Shown: in pieces, positions 1 through 9,796 of the stretch
Layout of the letters: every line of letters starts with the position of its first letter
How positions within the stretch are numbered: position 1 is the first letter of the stretch
Assembly (NCBI RefSeq): GCF_002104335.1
Contig: NZ_CP020867.1
Coordinates: 1,091,206-1,155,205 of the forward strand
Direction of reading: 5' to 3'
Source: Campylobacter cuniculorum DSM 23162 = LMG 24588
GTDB lineage: Bacteria; Campylobacterota; Campylobacteria; Campylobacterales; Campylobacteraceae
Length of the DNA stretch: 64,000 nucleotides
Notes under the pieces: generated by a model
The model's database searches: none
Told to the model about the DNA's origin: nothing
The model's input: the letters and a program-made list of their open reading frames with translations, nothing else
Translations under genes and position numbers: made by a program

Positions 1-281
1 ATTTGAGGATTTTTTATTGTAGAATCGCTTGAATTTTTTATCTCACAACTTTGCACCACATCCCAAAGGGCTATATTGTGTTCTTTCAAAAAAAATTTTT
101 GAGCTTTTATATCCTTAAGCTCTCCCTTTTTTAAATGATACACAGCTTCTAAAATTTTCCAAAAACGATTGTTTTTATTTTGATAATAAAAACCAAGTTC
201 TCTTGATTTTATGGACGGAAAAGAACCTAAGATTAAAATCTTAGAATTTTTATCAAAAAAGGGTTTAAAAGGGTGTTTCAT
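1..281 (-). CDS. DNA-deoxyinosine glycosylase, N-terminal part (runs off the window)
   Basis: Reading leftward from the ATG at 281, 93 codons are open to the window edge. The start has an AAGGA Shine-Dalgarno sequence 6 bases upstream. The protein begins MKHPFKPFFDKNSKILILG and continues with GSFPSIKSRELGFYY and NNRFWKIL. This is the N-terminal pattern of the hypoxanthine/deoxyinosine glycosylases of the uracil-DNA glycosylase superfamily, including the GSFPS loop and the FYY...NRFW segment. By family knowledge it would excise deaminated adenine from DNA. The C-terminal half, with the second active-site motif, lies outside the window. A related mismatch-specific uracil glycosylase is the main alternative. 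Confidence 0.75.
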   Translation of the reverse strand, partial: MKHPFKPFFDKNSKILILGSFPSIKSRELGFYYQNKNNRFWKILEAVYHLKKGELKDIKAQKFFLKEHNIALWDVVQSCEIKNSSDSTIKNPQ

Positions 282-456
282 ATCAATTCCTTTATATAAA
301 AATCTAAAAATTTTGCTTGATTGACTTTTTAAATTTAAAAAATAATAATGTCATACAATTTCTTTCAATTCATTTAAAAACTATAAGCTTGTTTCTTTTT
401 TACTCAATCATCTCATAAATCTTTAAAATAAAATTTAGTTCTTTTCTATCTTAAGC

Positions 457-462
457 TATAAT
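457..462 (+). promoter_or_regulatory. Probable -10 box of gltS
   Basis: A perfect TATAAT lies 42 bases before the gltS ATG in a T-rich stretch, as is usual for Campylobacter sigma70 promoters, which have a weak or no -35 box. No clear -35 hexamer is visible. Confidence 0.5.
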
Positions 463-504
463 ATTTTATATATGTTTTTTATGATATATTAAAAAAGGAG
501 ATTG

Positions 505-1716
505 ATGTTAAGCATTCATGTGAGATTGTTCGAAACTTTAATGATAGCGGTTTTGTTGATTTATTTTGGAGAATTTATCTTAAATAAAATCTCCATTTTA
601 AAGAAATGGTGCATACCCTCTGCTGTGGTTGGTGGCACAATTTTTTCTGTATTAACTTGTTTTGCTTTTTATTTTAAAATCGCGGAATTTAAATTTGATT
701 TTCAAACGATGAATACCTTTTTTTACAATATTTTCTTTGCTTCTGTGGGTTTAAGTGCTGGTTTGAATTTTATAAAAAAAGGAGGTAAATTAGTAGCAAT
801 TTTCATCTTTTTAGCTGCTTTATTGGCTGCTTTGCAAAATCTTTTGACCTTAGTGTGTGCCTATTTTATGAATATAAACGCCTTAGTCGCCTTAATGGCA
901 GGTTCAGTTGCTTTAACAGGGGGACATGGAAATGCTTCCTCTTTTTCTCCTATAGCACAGCAAATGGGTGGTGTGGGAGCTTTAGAAGTGAGTATAGCTG
1001 CAGCAACCTTTGGCCTCATTGCGGGTTGTTTGATGGGAGGTCCTCTCGGTAAGAGCTTGATTAAAAAATACCATTTGGATAAAAACTACATTTCAAATGA
1101 TGAAAATTCCTCTCTCACAAAGAAAATTCAAAATACAATCAGTTCAAAAAGATCCCATCAAGCTACCTTTATCTTGCTCTTATCTTGTGGTTTAGGAGAA
1201 TGTTTTTTTGTTATATTCAAAGAGCTTTTTCCCTCTGTTAATCTGCCTTTACATGTGATGAGTATGTTTTCTGGCATAATCATTCGTTTTATTTTGGATT
1301 ATAAAAAGCAAGAAGAGGCTCTTTATGAAAATATAGACATTATAGGTTCTATATCTTTATCCATTTTTGTGTCTTTATCCATTATGACAATGAAACTTTA
1401 TGAGCTTGCCGATTTAGCCTTACCTTTGGTAATCATTTTGGGCTTACAGCTTATTTTGATGTATGTTTTTGCAAACTTTGTAACTTTTAGAGCTTGTGGA
1501 AAAAATTACGATGCTGCTATTATTGCAGTTGGACACACAGGATTTGGTTTGGGTGCTGTGCCTGTATCTATGGCTACGATGAATGCGGTTTGTTCTCAAT
1601 ATCATTACTCCAAAAAAGCCTTTTTCGTTGTGCCTTTAGTCGGCGGTTTTATCAGTAATATTACAAATGCTCTTATTATTACTATATTCTTAAATATAGC
1701 TAAAAATATGGTTTGA
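505..1716 (+). CDS. gltS: Sodium/glutamate symporter GltS
   Basis: Encodes a 403-residue polytopic inner-membrane protein with about ten to twelve hydrophobic segments. The two family signatures are visible: GGHGNASSF near residue 140 and GHTGFGLGAVP near residue 350, one in each inverted repeat. By family knowledge it imports glutamate with sodium. The ATG at 505 is chosen because AAGGAG ends 4 bases upstream; the TTG at 502 would be too close to it. The gene stands alone, convergent with pnp and about 440 bp from it. Length is normal for the family. Confidence 0.9.
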   Translation: MLSIHVRLFETLMIAVLLIYFGEFILNKISILKKWCIPSAVVGGTIFSVLTCFAFYFKIAEFKFDFQTMNTFFYNIFFASVGLSAGLNFIKKGGKLVAIFIFLAALLAALQNLLTLVCAYFMNINALVALMAGSVALTGGHGNASSFSPIAQQMGGVGALEVSIAAATFGLIAGCLMGGPLGKSLIKKYHLDKNYISNDENSSLTKKIQNTISSKRSHQATFILLLSCGLGECFFVIFKELFPSVNLPLHVMSMFSGIIIRFILDYKKQEEALYENIDIIGSISLSIFVSLSIMTMKLYELADLALPLVIILGLQLILMYVFANFVTFRACGKNYDAAIIAVGHTGFGLGAVPVSMATMNAVCSQYHYSKKAFFVVPLVGGFISNITNALIITIFLNIAKNMV

Positions 1717-2159
1717 TTTTTTAAAATTTATGATTTGTTAAAGATTTTTCTTTTTTATAAAAATCAAAAAATAAAACAAAAATTCTAAAATTGCTTTAAC
1801 ATTAATTTCATAGCGAAAATAAGTTAAGTTTTTTTAAATTGATTACATTCTTGTTTTTTAAAATTTGCTTTACAAATTTTTAAATATAGTCTTTCTATAA
1901 AAATAAATTTTTTAAATTTGACACATTGTTAATGTGATAAAAAATTTTATTTACAAAGCATTTTTTTAAAAGCAAATAATTTTTTTCAAAAAATTAAAAC
2001 AAAAATTCCAAACTATTGCTGAATGATAAAAGAAGCTAAAAAATTTTTGAGTTTATTCTTTATATTTTAAAAAACATTATTTTTTAAGCTTTTTAATTTT
2101 ATCCACAAGAATTAAGAATTTTAATGCTTTAATAAGACATTTAAGTCTTATAAGACAAA
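1717..2159. other. AT-rich gap between convergent gltS and pnp
   Basis: No open reading frame or RNA fold stands out in these 443 bp. The only structure seen is a short inverted repeat, TAAGAC/GTCTTA at 2133-2150, just beyond the pnp stop. It lacks a clear T-run, so I do not call it a terminator. Confidence 0.5.
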
Positions 2160-4268
2160 TCAGCCCACCAAATCCACAGAAATTTTACCATTTTTAATTT
2201 CTTTAATCTTCACCCTCATTCTATCGCCTTCTCTTACTTTGTGTTTAATTTTAGAGCTGTGCAACAAACCATCAACACCATCTTTTAACCCGACAAAAAC
2301 TCCAAAATTTGTGATTTTTTTAATCTCTCCTTCGAATTCTTCACCGAGTTTAAAATTTGAGAGGTCTTTATCTTTGAATTTTTTATTTTTTTGTGTTTGC
2401 GTTAGAGTAAAGATAAATTCTTTTGCGGCTTTGATTTGTTCATTTTTTGAAGCCGAAATTTTTACCTCGCCTTTTTCTCTATCCAAATCAATACACACCT
2501 CAAATTTTTCGATAATGTCTTTTATAGTTTTTCCTCCCTGTCCTATAATATCAACGATTTTAGATGGCTCAACATTGAAAATTTCAAGTTTTGGTAAAAT
2601 TTCATCGTTGATTTTGATTTTTGCATTGGCTTCTTCCATAATTTCTAAAATATGAAGTCTGGCTTCTTTGGCTTGATTTAAAGCTTCTGTTAAAATCTTT
2701 TTATCAATCCCACCGAGTTTTATGTCCATTTGAAGAGCACTCACCCCATCTTTACTTCCTGCAACCTTAAAATCCATATCCCCATCGTGATCTTCTAAAC
2801 CCATAATGTCTGTTAAAATTGCATATTTATCTTCTTCAAAAACAAGTCCCATTGCCACTCCTGCAACAAGTTTAAGGCTATGAACCCCTGCAGCACGAAG
2901 AGCTAAAGAACCTCCGCACACCGTTGCCATAGAGCTTGAACCATTGCTTTCTAAAATTTCAGAAACCAAACGAATGACAAAAGGATAATTCTCATCAATG
3001 CTCGGATAAAGGGCTCTTTTGGCTAAATTTCCATGTCCTAATTCTCTACGCCCCGGTGCTTTTATCGCACTCGCCTCACCCACACTAAAGCCCGGAAAAT
3101 TGTAATTTACCATAAAACGTTCGCTAATAGGATTTTTTTCATTTAACAAATCTATCATTTGTGCATCATTTTCAGTTCCTAAAGTCGCTACAACTAAGGC
3201 TTGAGTTTGACCTCTTGTGAAGAGACAAGAGCCGTGAGCATTTGGTAAAATATTAGTTTCTATACTAATGTTTCTCACCTCATTTAAAGCCCTTGAATCA
3301 GCTCTTTTTCTTTCAAAAATAATCTGTTTGCGTATGATTTTTCTTTTGATTTTTTCTAAAGCTTTGAAAATATCTTCTTCACTCCACGCTTTTTGCTCTG
3401 CTGTTTCAAGTTTAGAAATCGTCTTAGCAATTTTATTAAGCTCTCCCGCTCTTTCACTCTTTGCCATTTGATTGATTGCATTTTTAATTTCATCTGTAAA
3501 ATTTTGCTCAATAAAAGCAAAGAGTTCTAAATTTTCTTCTTCGCTTTTAAATTCAAGCTCACTTTGCTTTTTATGTTTTGCAAAATTTTCTTCATAAGCG
3601 TTTGAACCTTCTAATATAGCCTTTTGAGCTAAGGTTAAAGCCTCTAAAATTTCATCTTCGCTCAATTCATTCATAGCTTGAGTCGTATCATTTTGAGTCG
3701 GTAAAGCCCTCATTTCTATCATCAAAAGTTCATCTTTAACTCCAGCAACATATAAATCAAGTGAGCTTTGTTTGAGTTGAGTATTGCTTGGATTGAGTAT
3801 AAATTCCCCTGCTATTCTTGCAATTCTTACCCCGCAAACAGGAGCTTTTATAGGAATATCACTTAAAAAAAGTGCCACACTTGCAGCATTAAGACTCATA
3901 ACCTGCAAATCCACTTCATTGTCAGCTGAAAGCACAATCACAGAAATTTGCGTAGGGTAAGCATAACCTTTAGGAAAAAGCGGTCTTAAACTTCTGTCGA
4001 TAATTCTTGCAGTTAAGGTTTCATAATCACTTGGTTTGGTTTCTCTTTTGATATAACCTCCCGGAATTTTTCCAGCAGCATAAGCCTTTTCTATGTATTG
4101 AACGGTTAAGGGTAAAAAATCCTCTTCAACCATCTTTTCTTCTCTCGCTACTGCAGCTAAAATCACACTTTTACCGATTCTCATCAAAACAGCACCTGCT
4201 GCTTGTTTGGCAACATAATCAACATCGAAAATTTCTAAATTTTGATTAACTTGTATTTTGTATTGCAT
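2160..4268 (-). CDS. pnp: Polynucleotide phosphorylase
   Basis: Exoribonuclease/polyadenylase that degrades RNA 3' to 5' by phosphorolysis. About 702 residues: two RNase PH-like domains (first starting [14 protein letters not shown]; second around the [15 protein letters not shown] motif), then a KH domain ([15 protein letters not shown]) and a C-terminal S1 domain ([19 protein letters not shown]). The ATG at 4268 is chosen because a strong AAAGGAGGAG site precedes it and the protein starts as in other PNPases; the longer frame to 4325 adds 19 Lys-rich residues. It begins 67 bp after the lptD stop, so it probably shares the lptD transcript. In Campylobacter the enzyme supports growth in the cold. 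Confidence 0.95.
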   Translation of the reverse strand: MQYKIQVNQNLEIFDVDYVAKQAAGAVLMRIGKSVILAAVAREEKMVEEDFLPLTVQYIEKAYAAGKIPGGYIKRETKPSDYETLTARIIDRSLRPLFPKGYAYPTQISVIVLSADNEVDLQVMSLNAASVALFLSDIPIKAPVCGVRIARIAGEFILNPSNTQLKQSSLDLYVAGVKDELLMIEMRALPTQNDTTQAMNELSEDEILEALTLAQKAILEGSNAYEENFAKHKKQSELEFKSEEENLELFAFIEQNFTDEIKNAINQMAKSERAGELNKIAKTISKLETAEQKAWSEEDIFKALEKIKRKIIRKQIIFERKRADSRALNEVRNISIETNILPNAHGSCLFTRGQTQALVVATLGTENDAQMIDLLNEKNPISERFMVNYNFPGFSVGEASAIKAPGRRELGHGNLAKRALYPSIDENYPFVIRLVSEILESNGSSSMATVCGGSLALRAAGVHSLKLVAGVAMGLVFEEDKYAILTDIMGLEDHDGDMDFKVAGSKDGVSALQMDIKLGGIDKKILTEALNQAKEARLHILEIMEEANAKIKINDEILPKLEIFNVEPSKIVDIIGQGGKTIKDIIEKFEVCIDLDREKGEVKISASKNEQIKAAKEFIFTLTQTQKNKKFKDKDLSNFKLGEEFEGEIKKITNFGVFVGLKDGVDGLLHSSKIKHKVREGDRMRVKIKEIKNGKISVDLVG

Positions 4269-4334
4269 TGTTGCTCCTCCTTTTTTATTTAATAATTTGT
4301 TTAAATTTTTTAAAAATTTTAGCATAATTTATCC

Positions 4335-6380
4335 TTAAATCGCATTTTCGCTATCTTGTAAAGAAAAGTCATATTTTATCCCGCCGATAGGATAAAAATT
4401 AAAGATAAAATACACTCCACTTTGGTTTCTTGCCGTGATTCCTCCGCTTGTTAGCTTAGGATCAATCCTCTCTCTATACACCAAAGAATAATTCCAACAT
4501 TTTCTTTGGTAAGTATAGCCAAATTCCCACATATTTGCGTGTGCTCTTTGAGTGTCAAACCAAATTCCTCCAAAAAGATTATAATGAGGCGTGAGATTGT
4601 AATTTGCACGAGTGCCTATAAAGCTGTATTTTCCATACTCATCATTTTGATAGTCATGAGAAAAATCCCAGCTGAATTTAGGATTCAAATCGATTTCAAA
4701 TTGACTTAACACATTGCTAAAACGTTTTTGCAAATCAGAATAAATCACCTCGCTATTAAAACGAATGTCTTCATTGTAATAATAAGTGAGTAAATTTCGC
4801 AATTCTTCAAAGTCGCCTTTTTTGCTAAGATAATTCGTGCTTAAGCGATGTTTGAGTTTTTTTTGTCCCTGTTGATTGTAAAAATATTGAGTGATGAAAA
4901 ATTCAGCCTGTTCCTCTTCTTTTTCTAAATCCAAATAATCTTCTGTGATTTTTCCAGATTCTTCTCCGGGCAAAAGATAGCCCACGCCGATATTAAGAGT
5001 ATGAAAAAAATTATCATAAGCCTTAGAAATATCTGTATATAAATCAAGCTTGTGTGTGTTTGTAAAATAATGCTCGTGTTCTTTATTTTCATCATGGGTG
5101 TAATTAACAAAAGAAGCATAAAGACTTTCTGTGAAATTTAAATGTAAAAAATCATTAAAAAAACTATCGTGATAAGAAATAGGAAGACTTAAATTAACGC
5201 TATTTGCATAAGGTCCTATGCGTCTGTAATAATTATTAAAACTTGCATCAAAAGAATAAAGAAATTTTCCTTCAAAAAAAGAATCTAAAAAGCGATGATA
5301 TTGAAAAGAAGGGTATTCTTGTAAGGTGTCTTTATTGTTTAGCTTAGAAGTGTCCATATAATACCTTGCATAAGCACCATAAAAATTATTTTCATCAGCT
5401 AAGAAATAATTAATCTTTGAAGTAATCAACGAATTTAAATCCTTATAATCACGAGAGCCAAGTGTAAGAAAATCTACATCATTAAAATAATTCGCATCAA
5501 CCCAAAAACCTTCTTGAAAATTATCCTCTAACAAAGCTTTAATAAGCTCATCTCTTGCATATTTAAATTCAACGCCTTTATGTGTTTGATTTTTTAAATT
5601 TTCATCGTGATAATAAGATGAGTTTTCTCTAAAAATACCAAGATTAAATTCTCCCATAGAATGTAAAGAATCCATAAATCTTAGAGTTGAGTAAATTCCT
5701 ACCCCGCGATTTGTTCGAATTTGCGGATTTAATTCCAAATCCCAATTTTCTTGCTCGGCAATATAAATAGGCTGTTCATAATAAAACCCCTCTTTACTTT
5801 TAATCGTAAATTTTGGCACTAAAAGTCCGCTCTGTCGATTTGTATCCGCACTAAAACCAAAATAAGGCAAGTAAAAAATCGGCACATCTTTAACATACAA
5901 TCTTGCATTATAAAGATGCACATAATTGCTTTTACGATTAAGCCAACCATCACTAAAGCGAATTTCCCAATCCGGATCTTCAACATTACAACTTGAAACC
6001 GCAGAAATTTCACTTTCAAAACTCTTATCATCTAAAGAGCTTTTTTTACTTTGGAACCAAACTTCTAAATTATTGTTAGAAAAAAAGAAATTTTCAAAAT
6101 TTGCTTGATTTGTGTTGAGATTGATTTTAGCGTAATTTGAATGAGAACGTTCATTTTTCCCTCTTAGTATATTGACATCGCCAAAAAGCTCAATCTCTTC
6201 GGTATTTTCATTATAAATGGCTTTATTTGCTGTGATAAAATAAAAATCAGAAAAAATCACAACATCATCGACAGCCGTGAGTATTGCTCCTTCTTTTTTA
6301 ACATCAAGTGCATAAATATCAACTTGTGTTGCATTTAAGGCAAGAGTGGTGCTAAGCATTAAAGAAATTTTACGCCACAT
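4335..6380 (-). CDS. lptD: LPS/LOS transport outer-membrane protein LptD
   Basis: Outer-membrane barrel that, with LptE, inserts lipooligosaccharide into the outer leaflet. The 681-residue protein has a short hydrophobic leader ([16 protein letters not shown]), an N-terminal OstA/LptA-like domain (residues about 25-140, GAILTAVDDVVIFSD...LFGDVNIL) and a long C-terminal segment of alternating aromatic and polar beta strands that ends in a Phe-containing strand. Two paired Cys stretches expected of LptD are represented only sparsely. The ATG at 6380 follows the family start MWRKIS; a TTG at 6386 would add two residues. It overlaps the RDD gene by 11 bp, so the two are translationally coupled. 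Confidence 0.85.
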   Translation of the reverse strand: MWRKISLMLSTTLALNATQVDIYALDVKKEGAILTAVDDVVIFSDFYFITANKAIYNENTEEIELFGDVNILRGKNERSHSNYAKINLNTNQANFENFFFSNNNLEVWFQSKKSSLDDKSFESEISAVSSCNVEDPDWEIRFSDGWLNRKSNYVHLYNARLYVKDVPIFYLPYFGFSADTNRQSGLLVPKFTIKSKEGFYYEQPIYIAEQENWDLELNPQIRTNRGVGIYSTLRFMDSLHSMGEFNLGIFRENSSYYHDENLKNQTHKGVEFKYARDELIKALLEDNFQEGFWVDANYFNDVDFLTLGSRDYKDLNSLITSKINYFLADENNFYGAYARYYMDTSKLNNKDTLQEYPSFQYHRFLDSFFEGKFLYSFDASFNNYYRRIGPYANSVNLSLPISYHDSFFNDFLHLNFTESLYASFVNYTHDENKEHEHYFTNTHKLDLYTDISKAYDNFFHTLNIGVGYLLPGEESGKITEDYLDLEKEEEQAEFFITQYFYNQQGQKKLKHRLSTNYLSKKGDFEELRNLLTYYYNEDIRFNSEVIYSDLQKRFSNVLSQFEIDLNPKFSWDFSHDYQNDEYGKYSFIGTRANYNLTPHYNLFGGIWFDTQRAHANMWEFGYTYQRKCWNYSLVYRERIDPKLTSGGITARNQSGVYFIFNFYPIGGIKYDFSLQDSENAI

Positions 6381-6822
6381 CAACAACTATAGTCCTTGCT
6401 AAATAATCATGCCAAGTCTTACGCAAATCATTTTCTAAAGCCCAAAAAAGACCTAACATAAAAGCTATATCACTAAGCTGTCTGAAAGCTGATCTTATAA
6501 GACTTTGGATAAAAGTTGGTTTATCTAAGAAATCTTCATTTAAAATCGTAATTTTACAAGCCATTTTACCTAAACTTGCTCCATACATAAAAGTGAAAAG
6601 GGTGTGATAGACCAAATGAAGTAAAAAAAATCCCATAAAAAAATTTCCTAAAATATTAGCCATTTCTATCATATCATTAACAAAAATCAATCGGTCATAA
6701 AAAATAATAAAAACAATGCAATTTAAAATAAAATTATCCATCAAATATGCAATAACTCTTTTAGTAAAGCTTGCGATTTTTAGATTTTCCCTTTCAAGTT
6801 TATCGATTAAATTTTCTTTCAT
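6370..6822 (-). CDS. RDD family inner-membrane protein
   Basis: 150-residue membrane protein with three hydrophobic segments (residues about 25-45, 50-75 and 115-135) and the RDD-type pattern [13 protein letters not shown] near the N-terminus and [10 protein letters not shown] in the middle. RDD proteins are poorly characterised and some have been linked to ion transport, so I give no substrate. The start at 6822 overlaps the purD stop by 4 bp (ATGA), which supports it over the longer frame from 6834. It lies between purD and lptD in one leftward transcription unit. Confidence 0.7.
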   Translation of the reverse strand: MKENLIDKLERENLKIASFTKRVIAYLMDNFILNCIVFIIFYDRLIFVNDMIEMANILGNFFMGFFLLHLVYHTLFTFMYGASLGKMACKITILNEDFLDKPTFIQSLIRSAFRQLSDIAFMLGLFWALENDLRKTWHDYLARTIVVDVA

Positions 6823-8069
6823 TGACAGACCCAAAATCCTATATCTTTTCTGAATTGTTTGCCTTTAAAATCAACATTAGCACAAAGTTCATAAGCTTTA
6901 TTTTTAGCCTCTTGTATGTTTTCTCCTAGTCCGACACAAACTAAAATTCTGCCTCCATCTGCCATAAGTTTATCTTGCTCTAAACTCACTCCTGCATAAG
7001 AAATATGTGAATTTTCCGGAATATTTTTAATGTGAATTTCACTTTTTGGTGAAGCTTTGTAAGGATAATTTTCACTTGCACATACAACAGCTACAGCACA
7101 TTGATTTTTAATTTTAACAGCAATATTTTTAAGATTCTTTTGAGTTGCAGCTAAAATAAGTTCTAAAGGATTTTCAATCAAAGGCATTAACGCTTCGCAT
7201 TCAGGGTCTCCAAAACGCACATTAAATTCAAGCACATAAGGCTCTTCATTGACAACCATAATCCCTGCAAAAAGCACCCCGCAAAATTCAGCACCCTCTT
7301 CTTTCATACCTTTTAAAGTAGGAATGATAATATTTTTTTGTATTTTTTCTAAAAGCTCTTGATTAGCCAAAGAACTTGGTGCATAAGCACCCATTCCACC
7401 GGTATTTGGACCCTCATCATTGTCTAAAAGTTTTTTATGATCTTGTGCGACAGGTAAGAGCACGAAATCTTCTCCATCGCAAATTGCAAAAATGCTCAAT
7501 TCAAAACCTTTTAAAAACTCTTCTATAATAACACATTTTCCAGCTTCTCCAAAGCTTTCTCCACTAAGCATTTTTTGTGTTTCTTCTAAGGCTTCTTGAT
7601 GGGTTTTTGCGATGATAACCCCTTTACCCGCACAAAGCCCATCAGCCTTTACAACTATCGGTAAATTAAGATTTTCTATGAATTTTTTAGCTTCGTTTAT
7701 ATCTTTTGTATTTAAATATCGAGCGGTTTTAATGTGATATTTTTTTAAAAAATCTTTCATAAAAGCCTTTGAACTTTCAAGTTTTGCAGCGGCTTTGCTG
7801 GGACCAAAAATATTAAGATTTAAGTTTTTAAAAATATCCACAACTCCATCCGCTAAAAAAGTTTCACTTCCTACGATACAAAGATCAATGTTTATTTCTT
7901 TAGCATAATTTGCAAGTTCATTCAAATCTTTTATGTTTAAATTCATCCCTAATGCTTTTGTTGCACCATTTCCGGGCATAAAATAAAATTCTATATCTTT
8001 TTGAATTTTTTTAAAAGCTAAGGCAATAGAATATTCTCTTGCACCGCTACCTAAAATCATAATTTTCAT
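6819..8069 (-). CDS. purD: Phosphoribosylamine-glycine ligase
   Basis: Joins 5-phosphoribosylamine and glycine with ATP in the second step of purine synthesis. The 416-residue protein has the family order: N-terminal Rossmann-like domain (GSGAREYS at 7-14, where most homologues have GSGGREHA), the ATP-grasp fold ([32 protein letters not shown]) and a small C-terminal domain ending in [15 protein letters not shown] sits 6 bases before the ATG. The 6S RNA lies immediately upstream, so purD is probably transcribed by read-through from the 6S promoter, as known in related Campylobacterota. Confidence 0.95.
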   Translation of the reverse strand: MKIMILGSGAREYSIALAFKKIQKDIEFYFMPGNGATKALGMNLNIKDLNELANYAKEINIDLCIVGSETFLADGVVDIFKNLNLNIFGPSKAAAKLESSKAFMKDFLKKYHIKTARYLNTKDINEAKKFIENLNLPIVVKADGLCAGKGVIIAKTHQEALEETQKMLSGESFGEAGKCVIIEEFLKGFELSIFAICDGEDFVLLPVAQDHKKLLDNDEGPNTGGMGAYAPSSLANQELLEKIQKNIIIPTLKGMKEEGAEFCGVLFAGIMVVNEEPYVLEFNVRFGDPECEALMPLIENPLELILAATQKNLKNIAVKIKNQCAVAVVCASENYPYKASPKSEIHIKNIPENSHISYAGVSLEQDKLMADGGRILVCVGLGENIQEAKNKAYELCANVDFKGKQFRKDIGFWVCQ

Positions 8070-8086
8070 TATTTCTCCTTATAAAA

Positions 8087-8265
8087 CCCAAGCAGTCGTT
8101 TAACAAAGATTGACCCCAAAAGTCAAGAAAACCGCTAGGCAATTTTTAAAGGCTGCAACTTCTCGCTTTTTTCAAAGCTCAAACGACGCCACAGACACGG
8201 TAAATCGCACAATCGCAGTAAATAAAAATATGTTGGATCACTTTAAATACCACGAGCTGCTTAGG
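8087..8265 (-). ncRNA. ssrS: 6S RNA (purD RNA motif)
   Basis: The gap upstream of purD holds the RNA described in epsilonproteobacteria as the purD motif and later recognised as 6S RNA. Reading leftward, the 5' end (CCTAAGCAG...TCGT, about 8263-8251) is complementary to the 3' end (ACGACTGCTTGGG, 8099-8087), giving the long closing stem of a rod about 180 nt long. A TATAAT box lies at the right distance upstream. By family knowledge 6S RNA mimics an open promoter and binds sigma70 RNA polymerase. The exact ends are inferred from the stem and the promoter and are good to a few bases. Confidence 0.75.
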
Positions 8266-8271
8266 CAAGGA

Positions 8272-8277
8272 ATTATA
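8272..8277 (-). promoter_or_regulatory. -10 box of 6S RNA/purD
   Basis: TATAAT on the minus strand, 7 to 8 bases before the predicted 5' end of 6S RNA. It likely also serves purD, RDD, lptD and pnp, because no other promoter-like sequence is seen before purD. Confidence 0.55.
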
Positions 8278-8303
8278 ACTTAATTTAGCTTAAAACTTTA
8301 TGG

Positions 8304-9722
8304 TTAAACGAGTTTAAATTTGGTTTTTCCCACTTTATCAAAATGCTTTCCTTGTAAAATAATATCCGCAGCACTTTCCCAAATGTGCTCCTCATCAATA
8401 TAGACAATATCAAAAATATTATCACGCATCAAGGATTGATAACTCACTTTTTTAGGTGCGTATTTAACGATATAATAGGGATTGATTGAAAAAACCTCAA
8501 TTTTAATCTTATAAAGCAAATCAAGATCTGAAGTAACCACAAGGAATTTTTTTCTTTGTTCTTTAGCGATTTTTTCGATATAAAATAAAAGTTTTTGGTC
8601 AAAAGGATTGAGTGCTGCCTTATTAAGGCGACTTAAATAATGTTCAGCAAAAGCTAAAGAACAGAAAGAATTTTCTATATTGCTTCTTGTAAAATAAGAA
8701 TTTTTTACCCCTGAAGATTTTAAGGAAAGACGCCAAATTTTCATATCCATTATTGTGGCACAAAGATTGAGTCCGGTAACAATTTTATCAAAAAGCTTTT
8801 TTCTTGAAATTTTAAAAGCATTTTCAAAAATACTTAAATTTTTCTTATAAAAATCTTCGCGTATCGCGTCTAAACGTTTGAGTGAAGTTTTATAATAATT
8901 CACTTCTTTTTGAAGTGTTGCCACTCTTTCTTCTTTTGATTTAATTTTTTCGGGAGTAGCATTTGGATTGTTTCTTAAAAAATTGATTTCGGAATTGAGT
9001 GTTCTGATTTGAGCCTCTAAAGAAGTTGCACGATTTTGACGCGTATCAATGGTTGCAATCAAAGCTTGATAATGACATTGTAAGGACAAAAAAGTTTCAT
9101 TAAAAATTTTAGTTGTATTAAGCAATCTTTTATCTTTCATATCATTATAGGAATTTTCAAGATGCATCACTATACTTTTGAGCGAATTGAATTGAGTTTG
9201 GTCAGTCGAGCTATCCATAAAAATCAAAGTATCAAGAGCCTTATTTAAAAAGCGTTTAATAATAAAATAGTCTAAAACACAAGGAATTTCTTTTTCATCT
9301 TCAACATTTGACCTTAAAGCTTCAACAGAAAGAATCTCGGTAGCAAAGTATTTTGATATAGCTTGAGGAATTGTAAAAGATAGGGGAATTTTCTCTATAG
9401 TATCATAATCTGTGCTCCTATAAAGTTCAGTAATATAACCACTGCGTCTTGAATTTTGCAAATCCTCAAGCTCATCGTCGTTATCGGTTTTGAAAAAATC
9501 GTTTTCAGTGATAAAATCACCTTCTTTAAATTCTTGAAATTTTGAAGGATAAATTCCTGTGATATTTTTACCATCAGAACGGAATTCTACCAACATTCCA
9601 ACGCTTGGCATACTTTTTTTATCATTCCAAGTTTGACGATTGAAATCAAAAAAAACTTTTGCTGAATTGACAACCGTTCCTCTTCCTGTAGTGTCCATAT
9701 AAATCGCTATTTTTCCGTGCAT
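8304..9722 (-). CDS. Conserved Campylobacter hypothetical protein with central coiled coil
   Basis: 472 residues without a signal peptide or membrane span. The N-terminus (MHGKIAIYMDTTGRGTVVN, followed by FFDFNRQTWND and PSVGMLVEFR) looks like a small cold-shock or OB-type beta fold in which the gene product senses or binds something. The middle (about 230-300) is a heptad-rich coiled coil (RATSLEAQIRTLNSEINFL...KEERVATLQKEV). The C-terminus (about 390-472, KKFLVVTSDLDLLYKI...FDIVYIDEEHIWE) resembles a Rossmann or receiver-like fold. A protein of this type sits between guaA and purD in Campylobacter genomes as I recall. I cannot name a function. It is leftward and 75 bp after guaA. Confidence 0.7.
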   Translation of the reverse strand: MHGKIAIYMDTTGRGTVVNSAKVFFDFNRQTWNDKKSMPSVGMLVEFRSDGKNITGIYPSKFQEFKEGDFITENDFFKTDNDDELEDLQNSRRSGYITELYRSTDYDTIEKIPLSFTIPQAISKYFATEILSVEALRSNVEDEKEIPCVLDYFIIKRFLNKALDTLIFMDSSTDQTQFNSLKSIVMHLENSYNDMKDKRLLNTTKIFNETFLSLQCHYQALIATIDTRQNRATSLEAQIRTLNSEINFLRNNPNATPEKIKSKEERVATLQKEVNYYKTSLKRLDAIREDFYKKNLSIFENAFKISRKKLFDKIVTGLNLCATIMDMKIWRLSLKSSGVKNSYFTRSNIENSFCSLAFAEHYLSRLNKAALNPFDQKLLFYIEKIAKEQRKKFLVVTSDLDLLYKIKIEVFSINPYYIVKYAPKKVSYQSLMRDNIFDIVYIDEEHIWESAADIILQGKHFDKVGKTKFKLV

Positions 9723-9796
9723 TTTTCTTCCTTGAAAATTTCATAGAGCAAATTTTAGCTTGATTTTTATAAATTTACAATAATATTTAAACAAAA

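Noticed and set aside
2239-2655. Plus-strand open frames inside pnp, guaA, dapD, mrp and other genes
   Set aside because: They are antisense shadows without ribosome-binding sites or family motifs.
8070-8303. Riboswitch or purine-responsive leader of purD
   Set aside because: The end-to-end complementary stem, position and promoter fit 6S RNA better than any riboswitch known to me.
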